From: Streptomyces ambofaciens ATCC 23877
GTDB lineage: Bacteria > Actinomycetota > Actinomycetes > Streptomycetales > Streptomycetaceae
Length of the DNA: 64,000 nt
Assembly: GCF_001267885.1 (NCBI RefSeq)
Contig: NZ_CP012382.1
Location: 372,001 to 436,000 of the forward strand
Reading direction: 5' to 3'
Below, piece after piece: positions 22,605 through 31,900 of this stretch. The notes under the pieces are model-generated. The model worked only from the letters and a program-made list of their open reading frames with translations, was not told the origin of the DNA and did no database searches. The position numbers and the translations under genes are program-made. Position 1 is the stretch's first letter; each line of letters begins with the position of its first letter.

Positions 22605-23567
22605 TCAGCCCTTGGCAGCCAGGGTGTCCTGGGAGACCTGCCACAGCAGGGCCGCCGCCTCGGGGTCCAGGGCGTGGTCCGCGACGCCGGTACGCGCACT
22701 CAGCCGGCCGCGGACGGCTTCGTCGCAGTCCTCGAAGTAGCGGCCACTGACCCCCTCCAGCAGCGGTGAGGCGGCGAGCAGGACGGAGGTCGCCGCGCCT
22801 TGCTCCGGCGTCTTCCACTTCAGTTCCGCGCCGCCCGGCGCCTGGGCGCGCAGCCGGGCGAGTTCCTCGTCGGAGACATGGCGCTGGAGGTTGGTGCGGA
22901 TTCCGCCGGGCATCAGCGCGTTGACGGTGATGCCGTCCGCCGCCCAGCGCTTGGCCGCTTCGACCGCGAACAGGACGTTGGCGGTCTTCGACTGGCCGTA
23001 CGCCGACCATGGCTCATAGGCGCGCCGCCGGAAGTGGATGTCCTCGAAGACGACCCCGGAACGGTGGTGGGCGCTGGAGCTGACGGCCACGACGCGGGCG
23101 CCGCCGTCCCTGGCCAGGGCCGGGTGCAGGCCGAGGGCCAGCGCGAAGTGCCCGAAGTGGTTGGTGGCGAACTGGAGCTCCCAGCCTTCCGGCGTGCGCA
23201 GTTCCGGTGAGGCCATCACACCGGCGTTGTTGACCAGGATGTGCAGGGGCCCGTCCCACGCCGAGACGAACGCGGCGACCGAGTCCTGGTCGGCCAGATC
23301 CAGATGCGCGACCCGCACGTCCTCGTTGCCGGTCGTGGCGGTGATGTGCTGGGACGTGCGCGCACCGGCGTCGACGTCCCTGACAGCGAGGGTCACCTGC
23401 GCGCCGGCCGAGGCGAGGGCGCGGGCGGTCTCGACGCCGATGCCGGAGGCGCCACCGGTGACGACGGCGCGGCGGCCGGTCAGGTCGACACCCGAGACGA
23501 CCTCGGCGGCGGTGGTCTCCGCGCCGAAGGGGGTGGTGAGGCGTGGGGTGGGAGCGCTGGCGTTCAT
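22605..23567 (-). CDS. SDR-family oxidoreductase (protochlorophyllide/retinol-dehydrogenase-like)
   Basis: A 320-residue short-chain dehydrogenase. Seen: TGGASGIG cofactor loop near residues 37-44, NNAGVM, catalytic SSSAHH and the YGQSK active-site tetrad. The 40-residue insertion around FEDIHFRRRAYEPWSAYGQSK places it among the extended classical SDRs often annotated as oxidoreductases of lipid or xenobiotic ketones; the substrate is unknown. ATG 23567 was chosen by family alignment. It is divergent from a TetR gene with shared operators and is probably its target. Confidence 0.88.
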   Translation of the reverse strand: MNASAPTPRLTTPFGAETTAAEVVSGVDLTGRRAVVTGGASGIGVETARALASAGAQVTLAVRDVDAGARTSQHITATTGNEDVRVAHLDLADQDSVAAFVSAWDGPLHILVNNAGVMASPELRTPEGWELQFATNHFGHFALALGLHPALARDGGARVVAVSSSAHHRSGVVFEDIHFRRRAYEPWSAYGQSKTANVLFAVEAAKRWAADGITVNALMPGGIRTNLQRHVSDEELARLRAQAPGGAELKWKTPEQGAATSVLLAASPLLEGVSGRYFEDCDEAVRGRLSARTGVADHALDPEAAALLWQVSQDTLAAKG

Positions 23568-23636
23568 GGTCGTTCCCGTCTGGCCAGAGGCATGAGCTCG
23601 GGGTGCGGAGGCGGCCGCGGCCGATAGGGTAGGAAC

Positions 23637-23685
23637 CGGAGGAGGCTCCGCATAATGCGAGATCAAACGGAGGAGGCTCCGTTTG
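23637..23685. promoter_or_regulatory. Two palindromic operators for the divergent SDR/TetR pair
   Basis: Site A (23637-23650) and site B (23668-23681) both read CGGAGGAGGCTCCG. Site B is extended to CAAACGGAG-N4-CTCCGTTTG (23664-23685). The two are 31 bp apart, three helical turns, on one face of the DNA. They lie in the 136-bp gap between the divergent starts, with CATAAT (23650-23655) as a possible -10 for the TetR gene. Confidence 0.7.
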
Positions 23686-23703
23686 CAACAGGAGGAGGAC
23701 CAG

Positions 23704-24318
23704 GTGACCGCCCCCGCCCCCCGGCCGCTGCGCGCCGACGCGCGCCGCAACCGCGACCGACTGATCGAGGTGGCCGCGCGCGCCTTCGCCCAGGACGGGC
23801 CGGACGTGACCCTCGACGCGATCGCCAAGGAAGCGGGAGTGGGCATCGGCACGCTCTACCGCCACTTCGCCACCCGCGAGGAGCTCGTCGAGGCGGCCTA
23901 CCGCAGCGAACTCGCCACGCTCTGCGACTCCGCCTCGGAACTTCTGGAGGCCGGACCACCGGACGCCGCCCTGCGCGCCTGGATGGACGGCTTCGTCCGC
24001 TACATGACCACCAAACGCGGGATGTCCGACGCGCTGCGCGCCCTCATCGCGACCGGGGGTGATCCGTTCTCCCGCAGCCGGACCATGCTCACCGGCGCGA
24101 TCACGGAGCTGTTCCGGGCCGGCACGGCAGCGGGCCTGCTGCGCGCGGACATCGAACCGGAAGACGTGCTCTTCAGCCTCAGCGGCCTGTCCCTCGCCGC
24201 CACGACCCCCGAGCACCACGCGCGGATGGCACGCCTCCTGGACCTCCTGATGGACGGGCTCCGCTACCAGGCCCCCTCCGGCAGCCGCGCGCCCGATGCG
24301 GACACACCGGCCGTCTGA
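23704..24318 (+). CDS. TetR-family repressor
   Basis: 204 residues. The N-terminal HTH reads ARNRDRLIEVAARAFAQDGPDVTLDAIAKEAGVGIGTLYRHFATREELV, the classic TetR DNA-binding domain; the C-terminal half is a ligand-binding helical domain. GTG 23704 has GGAGGAGG upstream; an in-frame TTG 23683 lies inside operator B and is unlikely. It probably represses itself and the divergent SDR gene through the two operators in the gap. Confidence 0.9.
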   Translation: MTAPAPRPLRADARRNRDRLIEVAARAFAQDGPDVTLDAIAKEAGVGIGTLYRHFATREELVEAAYRSELATLCDSASELLEAGPPDAALRAWMDGFVRYMTTKRGMSDALRALIATGGDPFSRSRTMLTGAITELFRAGTAAGLLRADIEPEDVLFSLSGLSLAATTPEHHARMARLLDLLMDGLRYQAPSGSRAPDADTPAV

Positions 24319-24482
24319 CCTCCGGCACGGCGGAGGCGCACGCGTGAGAACCCCCGGAGCGATGCCGCCTCGGGGACGTGGCGCAGGCGGCCGGGCGCGT
24401 TCGTCGGGCCGGGAGCCCGCCGGGTTCCTATGCTCGAAGAAGAACGGTCATCCGCACCGTGCCGACGAGGGAGGCGGATTCC

Positions 24483-25313
24483 ATGACCGCAACGGCGGAC
24501 GCGCGTGAGGCCGACCGCGCGCTCAAGGCGAAGCACCGGACGATGTGGGCGCTCGGCGACTACCCTGCGGTCGCCACGCGTGTCGTGTCGGCTCTCGGCC
24601 CCGCACTGGTGGAGGCCTGCGCGATCAAGGACGGGGACCGGGTGCTGGACATCGCCGCCGGATCGGGGAACGCCTCGATCCCCGCCGCCCTGGCCGGCGG
24701 CGACGTGGTGGCCTCCGACCTCACTCCCGAGCTGCTGGCCGTGGGACGCGGGGAGGCGGAGGCGCGCGGCGCGGCACTGCGCTGGCAGGAGGCGGACGCC
24801 GAGGCGCTGCCGTTCGAGGACGGTGCCTTCGACACCGTGATGTCCTGCGTGGGGGTCATGTTCGCCCCGCACCACCAGGCCGCCGCCGACGAACTGGTAC
24901 GGGTCTGCCGGCCCGGCGGCACGATCGGGCTGCTGAGCTGGACCCCCGAGGGATTCATCGGGCAGATGTTCGCCGTCATGAAGCCGTACGCACCGCCCCC
25001 TCCCCCGGGAACCCAGCCGCCACCGCTGTGGGGGCAGGAGGAGCACGTACGAGCCCTGCTCGGCGAGCGTGTCACCGACGTCGTGGCACACCGACGGAAG
25101 ATCAGCGTGGACACGTTCAGCGAGCCGGAGGAATTCCGGGAGTTCTTCAAGACGGCTTACGGACCGACGATCACCGTCTACCGCAACATCGCCGACGACC
25201 CCGAGCGGACCGCCGCCCTGGACGCGGCCCTCGCCGACCTGGCGGGCGGCGCGCTGCGGGACGGGGCCATCGAAGCGGAGTACCTGCTGCTCACCGCCCG
25301 CCGGAGCGGCTAG
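24483..25313 (+). CDS. Class I SAM-dependent methyltransferase
   Basis: A 276-residue Methyltransf_11/25-type enzyme. SAM site: VLDIAAGSGNASIPAA near residue 55, followed by acidic DLTPELL and the post-II motif DTVMSCVGVMFAPH. A proline-rich run (PYAPPPPPGTQPPP) sits in the substrate half. ATG 24483 follows GGGAGGCGG. It stands alone behind the TetR gene; the substrate is not predictable. A terminator hairpin follows at 25411. Confidence 0.88.
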   Translation: MTATADAREADRALKAKHRTMWALGDYPAVATRVVSALGPALVEACAIKDGDRVLDIAAGSGNASIPAALAGGDVVASDLTPELLAVGRGEAEARGAALRWQEADAEALPFEDGAFDTVMSCVGVMFAPHHQAAADELVRVCRPGGTIGLLSWTPEGFIGQMFAVMKPYAPPPPPGTQPPPLWGQEEHVRALLGERVTDVVAHRRKISVDTFSEPEEFREFFKTAYGPTITVYRNIADDPERTAALDAALADLAGGALRDGAIEAEYLLLTARRSG

Positions 25314-25410
25314 GCGGATTCGTTCGCGTGGATTCGCCCACCGTCGGGCCGAAGGCGGGCAGGGCCTGCACACGCTCCGCCCGGCCCGCACGCGGGGCAG
25401 CACAGCGGAG

Positions 25411-25443
25411 AGCTCCCGAAGGCCGGTGATGCCTTCGGGAGCT
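25411..25443. terminator. Rho-independent-type hairpin
   Basis: A perfect 13-bp stem AGCTCCCGAAGGC / GCCTTCGGGAGCT with a 7-nt loop between the convergent methyltransferase and FG-GAP genes. No U-tract, as is common in Streptomyces. Confidence 0.75.
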
Positions 25444-25490
25444 CCCCGTCGTCAATGGGCCTGAGCCCACCGCTCGTCACCTGTCAGCGA

Positions 25491-27689
25491 TCAGCGCGCC
25501 TGCGCGCCGAAGCGGGTGCCGACGGAGGGGAAGCCGCCGGTGCCGGGCTTGTACGTGGTCACCGCGGCGACCGTGCCGCCGTTGACGGTGTTGGACATCG
25601 GCAGGGCGTACAGGGCGCCGAGTCCGGGGCCGTAGGGCATGCCGACGTACAGCTTGGTCCCGGTGTAGTGCATGTTGCGGCCCAGGTACTGGTTGGCGCC
25701 CGGGGTGCCGGGGATGCCGTCGCCGTCGCCGGCCTCGATCCAGCGGTCGTTGGCACCGGCCGCCGCGACGAGCGAGAAGGTGTGGACGGCACCGGCATGG
25801 TCGGCCGTGCCGAGGGCCTCACCCGGGGCGCCGACCGCCAGACGCATGGTCGAGGTGGTGCCGACCGCGCGGGGCGCGGTGTTGACGGCGGTCAGGGTCT
25901 CGCCCATCCGGTCGCCGGTCTCGGACGTGCCGGAGACGTCGTCCTCCGCGGTGCCCTGCTTGAGCTCACGCAGCTCGTCCCAGACACCGGCGGCGGTGAC
26001 CCGGCCCACGACGACACGGCCGGAGTCGGCACGGTTCTCGGTGCCCACCACCACCGCCTCGCCGGGCGAACCGATCGCCAGGATCGAGTCGGTGGCCGTG
26101 GCGGCTCCGGAGGGCCGGTACTCGGTCAGGCTGAGGGACCAGCCGAAGTCGTCGTTCGCCTCGGCACCGCCGGAAACCTTCTCGAGGTCCTGGTCCAGGC
26201 CGAACAGCGGCTTGGGGTGACCGTCGGCGTGCAGCGTGTGGCTGAAGACGCCCACGTTGCCCGCGGCGTTGTCGCCGCCGATGTTCTCGTTGGGCGCGCC
26301 GATGGCGATGTGGTTGGCGTCGGCCGCGACCGAGGCGCCGAAGCCGTCGTTCGCCTCGGCGCTACCAGGTGCATCGGCCTTGTCCTGGTGGATCGCGACG
26401 TTGACGGAGCCCCGCAGGTAGAAGGCCGACCCGGCCTTCGCGAGGGTGCCGAGCGACTCGCCGGGCACGCCGATCACGAGGTAGGGCTCACCGGTGACGG
26501 TGGTGCCGGCGGCGATCGCGTCGCCCATCCGGTCGCCCGTCTCGTTGCCCGACGCCTTGATCGCGCCGGCTCCGGCCTCCTGCTCGAAGTGGGTGTTCTT
26601 CGCCGCGCCGGTACCCAGGCCGCCGGCCGCGCCGTACAGCACGTCGACGAAGCCCGCGTCGGCGACGGTGCCGACGTCCTCCAACGTGGTGCCGACGACG
26701 AGGTCGGTGTAACCGTCCTCGTTGTAGTCGACGGTGTCGATCGCGTCGCCGAACGAGTCGCCCTGCTCGGCATCGCCGGCGACCCAGTCGAGGTCCTGGT
26801 TGATCTCCGCGATGCCCTTGCCGCCACCGTAGGAGATGCGGACCAGACCGGCGTTGGTCTTGCCGCCGACGGTGCCCGCCGGGTCGGCGATCGCGATGTC
26901 CTCGACGCCGTCACCGTTGAAGTCGGTGATGCGGGTGGCCCCGACCTTGGAGCTCACCCAGGAGGCCAGGTCGTCGACGCGTGCGATGACGCCCGCGGTA
27001 CTCGTCTGCGAAGCGTCGATGCCGTAGCAGCCGCCCTGCGCTGAGCGGGAGGTGAGGCCCGTGAGCTTGCCTGCGCTGATCACCGGACCGCCGGTGTCGC
27101 CCATGCACGCGGCGGCGCCGTCCTTGCCGGTCACATTCGCCGACGTGGCGGCGGTGGAGTCGACGGTGTAGGTGCCGGTGTGCAGCTTCAGGGGCGCCCA
27201 CTCGGTCTTCGTGCGGCCGTACCCGGTGAAGGTCAGCTCCGCACCGGCCGAGGGCGCGGCGCTCGCGAGGGCGATGGGCGTCACGTTGGTGACGGGCCGG
27301 TTCAGCCGGGCGAGCACCACATCGCGGTCGGTGCGCGGCACGAGCTCGACGACCCGGCGCTCGGCGCCCTGGGTGCCGGCCAGGTCGGCCCGGCCGATCA
27401 CGGCGGTGGTCTTCTTCTGCGGGGCGCCGGCCGGGACCGCGAGCGAGGTGGCGGGGTCGGCGGCGAAGCAACTGGCCGCGGTCAGGAGCCACTCGGTGTC
27501 CACGAGAACGGCGGAGCAGCCGCGGTCGTGTTCGCCGATGATCACCTGGGCGGTGGCGGCGTACGTGGTGGCCGAGTCGGCGACCGGAGTGCCGGTGACG
27601 GCGGACGCGGGCACCGCGCACAGCGCGAGCGACCCGGCGGCCAGGACCGCGCCGATCGCGGCCGGACGGAGACGTCTGGGGGAATGCAT
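25491..27689 (-). CDS. Secreted FG-GAP beta-propeller protein with a degenerate trypsin-like domain
   Basis: 732 residues from ATG 27689 (GAGG upstream). Signal peptide: MHSPRRLRPAAIGAVLAAGSLALCAVPASA. A chymotrypsin-like domain follows (about 35-240), but the His site reads LLTAASC instead of TAAHC and the Ser site reads MGDTGGP instead of GDSGGP; the Asp region (DRDVVLARL) is kept. From about 250 to the end there are FG-GAP/integrin-alpha-like repeats with DFNGDGVEDIAI, DYNEDGYTDLVV and repeated IGxPGE segments, forming a predicted seven-blade propeller. Two of three catalytic residues are altered, so it is probably a binding protein, not a protease. GTG 27710 is an alternative start. Confidence 0.88.
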   Translation of the reverse strand: MHSPRRLRPAAIGAVLAAGSLALCAVPASAVTGTPVADSATTYAATAQVIIGEHDRGCSAVLVDTEWLLTAASCFAADPATSLAVPAGAPQKKTTAVIGRADLAGTQGAERRVVELVPRTDRDVVLARLNRPVTNVTPIALASAAPSAGAELTFTGYGRTKTEWAPLKLHTGTYTVDSTAATSANVTGKDGAAACMGDTGGPVISAGKLTGLTSRSAQGGCYGIDASQTSTAGVIARVDDLASWVSSKVGATRITDFNGDGVEDIAIADPAGTVGGKTNAGLVRISYGGGKGIAEINQDLDWVAGDAEQGDSFGDAIDTVDYNEDGYTDLVVGTTLEDVGTVADAGFVDVLYGAAGGLGTGAAKNTHFEQEAGAGAIKASGNETGDRMGDAIAAGTTVTGEPYLVIGVPGESLGTLAKAGSAFYLRGSVNVAIHQDKADAPGSAEANDGFGASVAADANHIAIGAPNENIGGDNAAGNVGVFSHTLHADGHPKPLFGLDQDLEKVSGGAEANDDFGWSLSLTEYRPSGAATATDSILAIGSPGEAVVVGTENRADSGRVVVGRVTAAGVWDELRELKQGTAEDDVSGTSETGDRMGETLTAVNTAPRAVGTTSTMRLAVGAPGEALGTADHAGAVHTFSLVAAAGANDRWIEAGDGDGIPGTPGANQYLGRNMHYTGTKLYVGMPYGPGLGALYALPMSNTVNGGTVAAVTTYKPGTGGFPSVGTRFGAQAR

Positions 27690-27723
27690 GGAAGTGGTGA
27701 CCTCAATCACAAGGCGGCGCAGG

Positions 27724-28221
27724 CTACTTGGTGGTGCGGATCTCGACCAGGACGTGCTCCCGGCCGTCGACGGACTCGCCGACGCCCTCCCAGGTGTCTG
27801 CGGGGATGTCGTACTCGACGCGGTCGTCCTCGGCGGTCATCTCCAGGTGGGTGTTGCCGGAGTCGTCGGTCCGCACCCCGTGCACCGACTCGAGCTGCAG
27901 GGTCAGGAAGCCCTCTTCGCCGGTGACCTTGAAGCACACGTCCTCCCGGTCGCGGGCGAGGAACCTCAGGAGGTTGTCCTCGCTCGCGCAGTCGGCGAGC
28001 ACGATGCGACCGTCGCCGCGCTTGAGGAGGATGCCCTGTTCGGCCAGGATCTTGTCGGCCTGCGGGTAGTTGTAGTCCTCCACCGCGTATCCGGGCGCCG
28101 CGTCGGCGGCAAGTCCGGTGGCGGCGTCGGAGGGCTGGCCCCCGGCCATCACGGCCCATGCCAGGGCACCGGCGGCGGCCGCGGTGCCCAGAATGCGCGC
28201 CAGTGTGCTGCGTGGCTTCAT
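27724..28221 (-). CDS. Small secreted protein of unknown function
   Basis: 165 residues with an N-terminal signal (MKPRSTLARILGTAAAAGALAWAVMAGG...DAA). The mature part has two cysteines (ADCASED and DVCFKV) that may form a disulfide, then a beta-rich, acidic C-terminus (TWEGVGESVDGREHVLVEIRTTK). AGGA precedes ATG 28221. Its promoter region and part of the gene are duplicated at 32.5-32.9 kb. I do not recognise the family. Confidence 0.8.
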   Translation of the reverse strand: MKPRSTLARILGTAAAAGALAWAVMAGGQPSDAATGLAADAAPGYAVEDYNYPQADKILAEQGILLKRGDGRIVLADCASEDNLLRFLARDREDVCFKVTGEEGFLTLQLESVHGVRTDDSGNTHLEMTAEDDRVEYDIPADTWEGVGESVDGREHVLVEIRTTK

Positions 28222-28420
28222 CACAGTCCTAGAAGTCGTCCATCGGCAGGAGCCGACGGAGAGATTCTCCACCGCCCCCTGCGGTTCAAGTCCCTTATGG
28301 AAGCGGGGCTTGGCGGGTGCGTCCAATTCAGAAATCGGGCAGAAGTCGGGCATCCCCCGGGTGGCTGTCGTGATATGCGTCACCCGCGGGAATGGTTGTA
28401 GTGCTCTCGATAAAGAATCG
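28164..28420. repeat. Direct repeat copy A (promoter plus gene start)
   Basis: About 257 bp, 85-90% identical by eye to 32634-32890 in the same orientation. It covers the 5' end of the small secreted gene and its upstream region, including AGGCGGTTCAAGTCCCTT-type segments and the Crp-like site at 28370. Confidence 0.88.
28370..28383 (-). promoter_or_regulatory. Crp-like palindrome GTGATATGCGTCAC
   Basis: Matches the S. coelicolor Crp consensus GTG-N6-GNCAC exactly and the E. coli-style TGTGA-N6-TCACA closely. It lies about 150 bp upstream of the secreted protein gene (28221, minus). The repeat copy at 32840 keeps the same palindrome with different inner bases. Confidence 0.5.
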
Positions 28421-28488
28421 GCATCCAATCTCTCGGGGATTCGCTCGCTCGGTGAGCGATACCGGCTGTCTGGACCGGGTAAGCCGAC

Positions 28489-28522
28489 GGCCGGGCCACG
28501 GAAATGATTCCGTGGCCCGGCC
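28489..28522 (-). terminator. Terminator after the ALF-lipoprotein operon
   Basis: Perfect 15-bp stem GGCCGGGCCACGGAA (28489-28503) / 28508-28522 with a 4-nt loop, 34 bp past the lipoprotein stop. Confidence 0.75.
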
Positions 28523-28555
28523 GCCACCGGCGGGCACGGTACCGGCAAGCGGGTT

Positions 28556-28951
28556 CTAGGACGCGTCCGCTCTGGTGAGCTTCAGGGACGGCGGCCCGCC
28601 CGGATCGGGACGGAACTCCACCGTCTCACCGCCGCTCGGGTAGAGCTGGATGCCGGAGGTCTCGCCGAGTCCACCGTCATCGACCGTCAGATAGATGAAG
28701 TCGCTGGACGCCTGGCTGTCGCGGAACTCCCAGCGGCCACGGAAATCGGCGGGACCCGAGGAACCGTCCGTCGCCACACCGGTGGCGGAGAACGTCCCGT
28801 CGGGGTCGAGGCGGAGTTCACCGCCCGTCTTGGCGTCGCGGTACACGCCGGGCAGCTCGTCCGGGTCGTCGGAACCCGTGCATCCCGAGACGAGTGCCGC
28901 GGCGGCGGCCAGCAGGGCGACGAGCCGTCTCACGCGCGTCCTCCTGCGCAT
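28556..28951 (-). CDS. Lipoprotein, translationally coupled to the ALF-repeat gene (candidate immunity protein)
   Basis: 131 residues: MRRRTRVRRLVALLAAAAALVSGC, a basic signal with lipobox LVSGC, then a beta-rich domain (GVYRDAKTGGELRLDPDGTFSATG, WEFRD, YLTVDDG) resembling lipocalin-like or SmpA-like folds. ATG 28951 shares ATGA with the stop of the large ALF gene, so both are made together. Position and lipidation are what one would expect of an immunity partner anchored outside the membrane; there is no direct evidence. Confidence 0.8.
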   Translation of the reverse strand: MRRRTRVRRLVALLAAAAALVSGCTGSDDPDELPGVYRDAKTGGELRLDPDGTFSATGVATDGSSGPADFRGRWEFRDSQASSDFIYLTVDDGGLGETSGIQLYPSGGETVEFRPDPGGPPSLKLTRADAS

Positions 28952-31900
28952 CACGGCCCCAGCGTGACGTCGAACTCGATCACCTGGGTCTTGGGAGACA
29001 GAGGCCCGGAGTCCCCCACGACCTTGTCGACGAACGAACCGACGGTGTCGCTCCACCAGTCCGTGTAGCCGATGACCGGCGGGTGCGTCGCGGACTCGAT
29101 GTCCGACTCGTTGAACGCGGTGTACCGCCACACCACGGAGCCGTCCGCGTTCTTGCGGATGGGAGTCATCCGGACGTAGTGCGAGCCCAGGAACGTGTAC
29201 GCCAGGTTTCCGGTGAGCCCGGCCGTGGAGAGTGTCCCGTAGTCCTGGAGGTACTTCCCGGCGCCGTCGAAGCCGCCCAGCTGGTAGTCGTACATGTAGG
29301 TGTGGCCCAGCTCGTAGTCCCCTCCCTGGGTGCGGGAGGCGAAGAAGGCGATGACCTCCTTCGTGAACTTGTGGTCACGGTACAGGCTGGTGAACTCGTC
29401 GCCCGGACCGAAGCACTGCGACCGGGGGCCCTTCCCGGTCAGCCAACTCCACCCCAGCTCCCACGGATTGGTGCTGTTCCCGGACTCGATGGGGTCGCCG
29501 AACGGCGTCAGACAGCTCTCGGCGCCCTCCGGAAGGCCGTTCTTGTCCGGGTCGATGGGAACGGTCGCGTTGTCCAGCGCGTTCTGGATCGCCTCGCGTA
29601 TCGCCGCCTGAATGACGAGGACCTTGGCCTCGAGCGCGGCCCGGGCGGCGGCGTTGGCGTCCTCACCCGCCGCGAGCGACGCCTTGCGGGCTGCCGTGGC
29701 CGAAGCCGCGGCATCGGCGGCGTAGTTGGCGGCGATACCGGCGGACCGGACGGCCCGGGTCGCCGCGTGGCGCGCCACGCTGCTCGCCTTGCGCGCCGCG
29801 GCGGCCGCCTGACGCGCGGTTTCCGCGGACCGTGCGGCGTCGGCCTCGGATCCCTCGGCGGCTTCGGCGTTCTTGCGTGCTTCCTCGGCGGACAGCTTGG
29901 CGTCGGCCGCGTACCCCTTGGCGCGATCGGCCCATTCGATCGCCTTGTCGGCGGCGTCGCGTGCGAGGGCCGCCGCCTCGGAGGCCCGGGCCGCGTCCTC
30001 CAGCGCTTCCTGTGCGATCTTCGCCGCGCCCGCGATCGCGGCACGGATCGCGCTGATGTGCGTGGCGTGATCGTGGTCGATCCGCGCGAACTCGTACTGC
30101 GTGGTGCCGATGAACTGGCGCAGCATGTGCGTGTCGCCCTCGAGAGCGATCTTGGCGGCCGCCTTGACGTAGGGGCCTCCGTTCGCCAGGAGCGTGGTGG
30201 CCTTCACGCGGTCGTCCTCGCGGACGGCCGTGGCACGTTCGACGTGCAGGAAGACGTGCAGGGCCTCCGCGGTGCCCTTCTCCAGCGCGGCCTCGGCCGC
30301 ACGGCGGACCGCGGGGCCGGTGGTGTCATCGGCCAGGAGCGTGGTCACCTCGACGCGGTTGTCCTCCTTGGCCGCCTCGATCGCCCCGCCCTCGAGGAAG
30401 GTCCTGATCTTCGCGGCGTCCTCGGTCTTCAAGGCCTCCACTGCCGCCAGGGCCACGTCCTTCGTCGAGATGGCCGCCGCTGCCGCGACGTTCTCGACGT
30501 TGTCCTGCTGCAGAGCGATGACGCGGTCGGCGTCGATCCAGTGGACGACGTCCTCGTCCGAGCCGGCCAGCGCGAACTCCGCGGCCTCCCGGGTCCACGT
30601 ACCCGCCCGCTCGATGAGCTGGACCGCCGCCCTGCGCCCGGCTGCCACGGCTTCCGCCGTGTTGCCGTCCCGCAGCGCCGCCTCCGCCGAGCCGATGAGC
30701 GCGAGCAGTTCCTCGGACAGGCGCGCTTCCTGCGTCCGCTCCCGGTTGAACCGTTCGAGCTGATCCGCCTCCGCGCTCGCCTCGAGCCGCGCCCGTGCGA
30801 TCGCCTCGTCGGTCTCCTCGGCCAGCCTGGCGACCTCGGCCTCACGAGCCGTCTGTTCGACCGCACGCGCCTTGTCGACGGCGTCCGCCGCCTTGTTGGC
30901 GGCCTCCACGGCCGCGTTGGCGGCTGTCGTCGAGCGGTTGGCGTAGTCGACGGCCTTACCGGCGTGGTTCGCCGCTTCCACGGCGGCCGCAGCCGCCTTC
31001 TCGGCGTGGTCGGCGGCGCTGTTGGCCGCGTCGCGGGCCGCGCGTGCGGCGGTGGCCGCCTGACCGGCCAGGGTTCGCGACCTGCTCGCGGCCTGCGTGG
31101 CCCGGGCCGCGGCGGCCTCTGCCACGGCGGCCTCCCGCTGCGCGGCGGCGGCCTGGGACTGTGCGGCACCGGAGGCCACGGCCGCGTCGGCCGACGCCCG
31201 AGCTGCGGCGGCGGCGTTGACCGCCGAGCCGGCGGCGGCCGCGCCCGCGGCATCGGCCGCGTCGGCGGCCATGGCCGCGAGGTCGGCCTTGAGAGCCACG
31301 GTGCGGACGAGCTTGACCATCGCCGTGGCGGCAGCCGCCGCCTGTCGGGCCGCGTCCGCCATCGCCGCGTCCTTGGAGGCGCCGATCGCGGCACGGTACG
31401 CACGGGCCGCCGCACGTCCGCCCGCCGCGGCCGCCGCGGCAGCGGCCTGCGCGGCCGCCACCGAGCGCTGCGCGGCGGCCTGCGCCGTCCGCGAGGCCGA
31501 CACCGCGGTCGCCGCGGCAGCGGCCGCTCCCCGGGCCGCCTGCGCCGCCTTGTTCGCCGCCCTGGCGGAGCGCTGGACGTCCTGTTCGGCGGCCTCGGCC
31601 TCGGCCTTGGCCTCCAGCGCCGCCTCCTTCGCCTTCTCGGCGGCCTTGACGGCCTGCTGGGAGAGCTCGACGGCCTCGTCGGTCTTCCGGCCGGCGCGGC
31701 GTCCCTCCGCCTCCACGGCCTTGACCAGTTGCTGGATCGTCGCCGTCTCTTCGTCACGCGCCCGGGCGATGTACTGGCCCGTCTCCAGGAACCACCGCAT
31801 CGCCCGGGGCGACCCGTCGTCCAGCGCCCGCTCCGCGTACTCCCGCACCTGCGGAGACGCCGTCACCAGGATGGAGGTCACCTGCACCCGCTCGTCCTCC

